A stretch of DNA of 64,000 nt. Origin: JAOAIV01 sp038849555. GTDB taxonomy: Archaea > Thermoproteota > Bathyarchaeia > Bathyarchaeales > Bathycorpusculaceae. The number at the start of each line of letters is the position of its first letter. Position 1 is the stretch's first letter. Shown here in pieces: positions 60,371 to 64,000 of this stretch. A program made the translations under genes and the position numbers. The stretch is from contig JAWCMT010000001.1 in NCBI GenBank assembly GCA_038849555.1, forward strand, positions 62,001 through 126,000, written 5' to 3'. The notes under the pieces were generated by a model. It saw nothing but the letters and a program-made list of their open reading frames with translations, did not search any database and was not told the DNA's origin.

Positions 60371-61633
60371 TTATTGCCCATAAGTTCCTGTTCTAATTCT
60401 CTCTACAAGCAAATCAACGTACTCGATAGGCCAGACGTCATCGCACACGTCATCAGCAAGCACTTTCCGCTCATGATAAAACGGGATGAGGTCATTTTTT
60501 AACAGAAGAATTAACATGAATGCATGCCCATAAGTTCGCTTAAACAATGCATACTTTCGCGCTTGCTTCCGGCTCATTTCATAATGGGGCTCCAGAATGA
60601 TGCGCCTGCCCTGAACTTCAAGGTCAAGAATAAAGTCAGGCGTGTAAGTGTCGCCGGGCAATGGGAAAGTAATAGTTTCGTAGCCGTAGGAAATATTCAT
60701 CTTCGAAAGGATATTCGCTGTCTTCTTCTCCCAGCCGCTCTTGTAGCGGCTCATCTTATGGTAGTACGCGTGCGGTTGCCCAGTTACCTTATGCATTTGA
60801 TCGAAAAACTGCAATGCATCTTTCAAGGTGTTTCTATTTAAGCTCTTTTGCCTAAGCCACCTGCCCAGCAGGAAAAAGGGATAATCAACTTTCGCCGGAT
60901 CCTTTGGAAAAAGCTGCTTGGCGAAATTGGTTAGTTTTTCACGAGCCTTTTCAGCCGAGCTTTTATCTCTCCATAGATAAGGCGCAGAGAACTTTATCAA
61001 ACCCAAACTAACTGCAACATCTGCGTTTTCTCGGGTCAAAGGAACGCAGAGATCTTCAGGTGAAAAATGATCGAAAAGCCTCAAGTCTGGTTTAGAGCGA
61101 ACCATCCACCGCAGATAACTCCACATTTCATCTTTATGAGGCACGTTTGGCAATTCAATGTTTTCTTTTAGGTCTTCCACCAGGTCGGCTGGCTTGCTGA
61201 ACTTTTGTGCATATTCAACAAGGTTTCTTTCAGCGGTGGTCTTGACGAAATTATTGACGCGAACCAGAACTTCAGGGATAACTTCCCTATAAGGTCCCAG
61301 AGTGTGTTGAAAACCGCACTTTATGATTTCTTCTTCGAACAAGTGGGGTTTACGGATTTCAAAAAGGCGACTGCCCATTTTTTCATGAAGATAAACTAGA
61401 AGTCTCCGCGCATTTTCAGAGAAGCCAACAACTTCCTCTTCAAGTATCGAGGCAGCTAACAAAAAGTAGTGCGCTGCTATCTTCTTTTCTTCGTTGTTCT
61501 CCGCGTAAGGGTTAACAAGAAGCCGCGGGCTCATCCGCCGATCCCATTGGACATCCACAACATTCGAGTTGGATTCCACAAACTGCTCAAGCGCGGAGAG
61601 TAAGTCGCCTGTTTCCATACAAGACAAGCCCAT
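60371..61633 (-). CDS. predicted HhH DNA-glycosylase (DUF2400-like) fused to PD-(D/E)XK-like nuclease
   Basis: 420 aa. The N-terminal two thirds (about 15-270) follow the TIGR02757/DUF2400 layout: RLLVNPYAENNEEKKIAAHY at the entry, then YLRWMVRSKPDLRLFDHFSP and EDLCVPLTRENADVAVSLGL as the helix-hairpin-helix/catalytic region. The C-terminal third (about 298-400) looks like a restriction-type nuclease: WEKKTANILSKMNISYGYET, TYTPDFILDLEV (PD) and GRRIILEPHYEMSRKQARKY (E in place, K replaced by H). GTTATAAAAC at about 61653 points to a leaderless ATG at 61633 (second ATG 61618). Function inferred, DNA repair or defence. Confidence 0.65.
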   Translation of the reverse strand: MGLSCMETGDLLSALEQFVESNSNVVDVQWDRRMSPRLLVNPYAENNEEKKIAAHYFLLAASILEEEVVGFSENARRLLVYLHEKMGSRLFEIRKPHLFEEEIIKCGFQHTLGPYREVIPEVLVRVNNFVKTTAERNLVEYAQKFSKPADLVEDLKENIELPNVPHKDEMWSYLRWMVRSKPDLRLFDHFSPEDLCVPLTRENADVAVSLGLIKFSAPYLWRDKSSAEKAREKLTNFAKQLFPKDPAKVDYPFFLLGRWLRQKSLNRNTLKDALQFFDQMHKVTGQPHAYYHKMSRYKSGWEKKTANILSKMNISYGYETITFPLPGDTYTPDFILDLEVQGRRIILEPHYEMSRKQARKYALFKRTYGHAFMLILLLKNDLIPFYHERKVLADDVCDDVWPIEYVDLLVERIRTGTYGQ

Positions 61634-61812
61634 TACATTATTGTTTAGAATGGTTTTATAACATTATTCATGTTAAAAGTGCGTAAGCAGCTGGATAAGG
61701 GTCTATCGATGCTTTTTACAATTTGAAGGCATGGCTTTGTCGCCAAACCGCGCAGGGCACAAGGCTCTAAGCTAATATATCTTGTTACTGTTAATCTCTT
61801 CAAAAATATAGT

Positions 61813-62850
61813 ATGGGTGAATTATTGGCAGCGCAACTAGGCTACGGCGAAGCGGGCTTGCCACAGCAAATTCGGGTTTCAATTGGTTCAGCTATAGTTC
61901 TTGGTCTCTTAGAGGGCAAACTTGACGCTGAACCCACAACCGCCTATTTAATGACGTACATACCAGGTAAATGTACTGCTAATTGTGCTTTTTGTCCGCA
62001 AGCGCGAGAAAGCCGCAGCAAAGGCGAGATGCTCTCGAGAATCTCTTGGCCGCCTTTCCAAACAGAAATGGTTTGTAGAGCGATTAAATTTGCGTATGGT
62101 AACCGAAAAATAAAACGTGTCTGCATTCAAGCGCTGAACTATCCGGGTGTCACTGCGCACTTAGTTTCAATAGTTAAGGCAGTAAAGCAACAAGCGGATA
62201 TCCCTGTTTCGGTTTCATGTCAACCATTAAACCGCGTGGATCTCCTCCGGCTGGCTGAGGCTGGTGTGAACAGAGTTGGCATAGCCTTGGATGCCGCGAC
62301 GGAAAAGCTCTTCAACAGAATTAAAGGTTCCGGCGTAGCTGGTCCTTACACGTGGGATAGCCAGTTAACAAAATTGCAGGAGTCGCTTGAAGTTTTCGGC
62401 AGAGGCAACGTAAGCACACACTTGATTGTGGGTTTAGGTGAAACAGAAAACGAAATCATCAGCTTAATCCAAAAATGCGTTGACATGGGCGTTTTACCTG
62501 CGCTTTTTGCCTTCACACCCATTCGAGGAACACTATTGGAAAAGGCACCTCCGCCTTTAATTGAAGCATATAGACGCGTACAGCTTGCTAGATATCTGAT
62601 TGTTACAGGCAGAGCGCGGTCTGAGGACATGCATTTCGACGCGGCTGGGTGCTTAATAGATTACAGCGTTAAAAAGGATTTACTTGTAAATATTGTGGAA
62701 ACAGGTGAGCCCTTCCTCACGTCTGGTTGCCCCGCTTGTAATCGCCCATTTTATAATGAAAAACCAAGCGGCCCAATCTACAATTATCCTCGAGCCGTGC
62801 GTTCAGAGGAAATTAAGATGATAAAGCGGGAGTTAAGCTTGAAACTATAA
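61813..62850 (+). CDS. radical SAM protein of the BioB/LipS-like group
   Basis: 345 aa. The cluster motif CTANCAFCPQARESRSKGEM (about 55-62) is of the C-x3-C-x2-C type with the FCPQA pattern of biotin-synthase-like enzymes. SVSCQPLNRVDLLRLAEAGV, HLIVGLGETENEIISLIQKC and FAFTPIRGT follow along the barrel. The C-terminal SGCPACNRPFYNEKPSGPIY has a second Cys pair that may hold an auxiliary cluster. A role as archaeal-type lipoyl synthase subunit or another sulfur insertion is possible. ATG at 61813, TATA AATATATC upstream. Confidence 0.78.
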   Translation: MGELLAAQLGYGEAGLPQQIRVSIGSAIVLGLLEGKLDAEPTTAYLMTYIPGKCTANCAFCPQARESRSKGEMLSRISWPPFQTEMVCRAIKFAYGNRKIKRVCIQALNYPGVTAHLVSIVKAVKQQADIPVSVSCQPLNRVDLLRLAEAGVNRVGIALDAATEKLFNRIKGSGVAGPYTWDSQLTKLQESLEVFGRGNVSTHLIVGLGETENEIISLIQKCVDMGVLPALFAFTPIRGTLLEKAPPPLIEAYRRVQLARYLIVTGRARSEDMHFDAAGCLIDYSVKKDLLVNIVETGEPFLTSGCPACNRPFYNEKPSGPIYNYPRAVRSEEIKMIKRELSLKL

Positions 62851-62852
62851 TT

Positions 62853-64000
62853 TTATGGTTTAGCCACAGATTCTTCGGCATTTGGCTGTTGCTTTTTCTT
62901 TTCCAATTCTTGCAACTTGGGTTTCTGCCGTGTCACTTGTTCCACCAAAAACCAGAATTCAGACATCATGTAGCCTTTCTGCAAGTCTCTCAAGAGCTTC
63001 TTCACTTGATAAAACGTCATCTGAGCTTCGCCTTTATCCCAACTTTCCTGTGAACCCTTTATCCGTCTAAATAACTCATCCATCTGGCGAGGTGAAGCCC
63101 TAATTCCAGCTTTTTCCATAATCTGCTGAATCAAGGTTTGCGCTGTGTTTCTACCTATAAAAAGCGAGGCTTCGCGCCCAACAATTTCAGGTGGAAACGG
63201 CTCAAAAAGCATGGGTTGCGCTTGTAGTTCCTCAAGCTGCTGGTCCAACTCATGAGCAAATATGCCCTCGCCGATTATGGGTTTATGGAACTGAATTGGC
63301 AGTGCAAAGGCTTTTTCAGCTAGCTGCGAGATCCGATAAATCTTTCCTAAATCCACGCCAGTGTCAACGTTATAAAGCAGTTCCAAAGCGGTAACAACCT
63401 CTTCAAAGGGTGCTATTCCCGCTCGTTCACCAAGACCTGCAACGCACGTGTGAAGATATGTTACGCCTTCCTCCACCGCTGCCAATGTATTAGCTGTTGC
63501 CAAGCCAAAGTCGTTGTGGCAATGAACTGAAAGCGAGGCTTTATTTTTCGCAGATTCTGATAAGCCTTCTCTAACATGGGATATAAGATAATGCATTGAA
63601 AGCGGCCTAAGAAAGCCAAGACTGTCTGCTACAACCAATCTGTGCNNNNNNNNNNCGCGCCCGCTTTTGCTGCGGCTTCAAAAATTTGCAGTATATCTTC
63701 AAGTGGTGTTCGAGAACCGTCAATGAGGACAAAATTTACGCGTGCACCCTGCTTTATAGCATATTCAATGCTTGCTACAGCTTTTTCTAATGCTTGCTCC
63801 TTGCTCATCTTAAGCCTATACTTAAGGTTAAGTCCATTGAAAGGCATCTCAATTGTTACTTCTTTTATGCCGCATTCTAAACAGGCATCTATGCTTTCTT
63901 TTGTGGCATTGGCTGATGCTGTAAGCTTTGAATTCTTAAAGCTTTCATTAACCAGTCGCTTAACATTATTTTTGTCGCTTTCCGAAAGAGCGGGAAAACC
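62853..64000 (-). CDS. HMGL-family condensing enzyme (isopropylmalate/homocitrate/citramalate synthase-like), partial and gapped
   Basis: The N-terminus lies beyond the right edge. TIM-barrel blocks are visible: GFPALSESDKNNVKRLV, GIKEVTIEMPFNG, GARVNFVLIDGSRTPLEDIL, then past the gap RLVVADSLGFLRP, LSVHCHNDFGLATANTLAAV (metal His-x-His and Asn) and GLGERAGIAPFEEVVTALEL. The C-terminal part is a helical subdomain without the LeuA feedback domain. Candidate products are homocitrate (which would feed the LysW route), citramalate or isopropylmalate. Ten Ns (63646-63655) shift the frame; joining the flanks directly gives AGAHRLVVAD, so no bases may be missing. Confidence 0.78.
63646..63655. other. 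assembly gap (10 N) inside the HMGL-family gene
   Basis: The flanks, read leftward, are GCGGGCGCG and GCACAGATTG. Merging them with a small overlap restores AGAHRLVVAD, the conserved AGADRLVVAD-like strand, so the Ns probably stand for zero missing bases. Confidence 0.75.

Noticed and set aside
60071..60502. 143-codon plus-strand open frame between the VTT and glycosylase genes
   Set aside because: It covers repeat copy B and the antisense of the next gene; no ribosome site and no protein-like pattern.

Overview
The window looks like a scaffold of a mesophilic TACK-group archaeon, most like Bathyarchaeia. This is inferred from gene content: a LysW-carrier amino-acid cluster, a UbiA-type ether-lipid prenyltransferase (DGGGP synthase-like), archaeal tRNA-splicing endonuclease, ESCRT-III/CdvB, NurA-HerA, archaeal-type UMP kinase and glycyl-tRNA synthetase, and TTTAAA-type TATA boxes, several of them in front of leaderless or short-leader genes. 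No rRNA is present, so the placement is not proven. Five runs of exactly 10 N lie at 466, 30094, 35768, 59168 and 63646. Four of them interrupt genes, and at three of these the reading frame shows that 10 is not the true number of missing bases.

Region 1 (1-12.2 kb) is amino-acid biosynthesis. argH and argG run leftward. An ACT-domain regulator and the operon thrC-hom-lysC (aspartate to threonine) run rightward. lysW-X-Y-Z-J-K (carrier-protein route to ornithine and/or lysine) runs leftward and is divergent from an Lrp/AsnC regulator. A 27-bp element is shared between the upstream regions of argG and lysW and suggests a common Arg/Lys regulon.

Region 2 (12.5-27.6 kb) is mixed: a ferritin-like protein, flavodoxin, a long surface coiled-coil stalk protein with a frameshift in its signal peptide, a Dph6-like ATPase, a B12-radical SAM protein, a Kelch surface protein, tRNA-His, a GC-rich segment that looks like a structured RNA, VapBC, and nurA-herA.

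Region 3 (27.6-36 kb) is an export block. It holds a MacB-like ATPase/permease pair, two ABC-2 exporters, a PadR regulator with a visible operator, and pyrH.

Region 4 (36-49 kb) is rich in envelope proteins: a CDF transporter with three tandem C-terminal domains, a PQQ-propeller protein split by an in-frame TAA, a Beta_propel protein, and a membrane-anchored winged-helix regulator with matching palindromes at two promoters. Between them lies the most interesting locus. It is a three-gene overlapping operon (43077-46458) coding for a small SMC5/6-like ATPase without visible hinge or zinc hook, a ScpA-like kleisin and a winged-helix (KITE-like) partner. It looks like a compact chromosome-organising or DNA-defence complex.

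Region 5 (49-64 kb) is housekeeping: a membrane ATP-cone protein, CdvB, an ether-lipid/thymidylate operon, a sugar nucleotidyltransferase, EndA, DUF47, GlyRS, a GlpX-type phosphatase and a VTT protein. It ends with a predicted DNA-glycosylase/nuclease fusion, a BioB/LipS-like radical SAM enzyme and an HMGL-family condensing enzyme that runs off the right edge.
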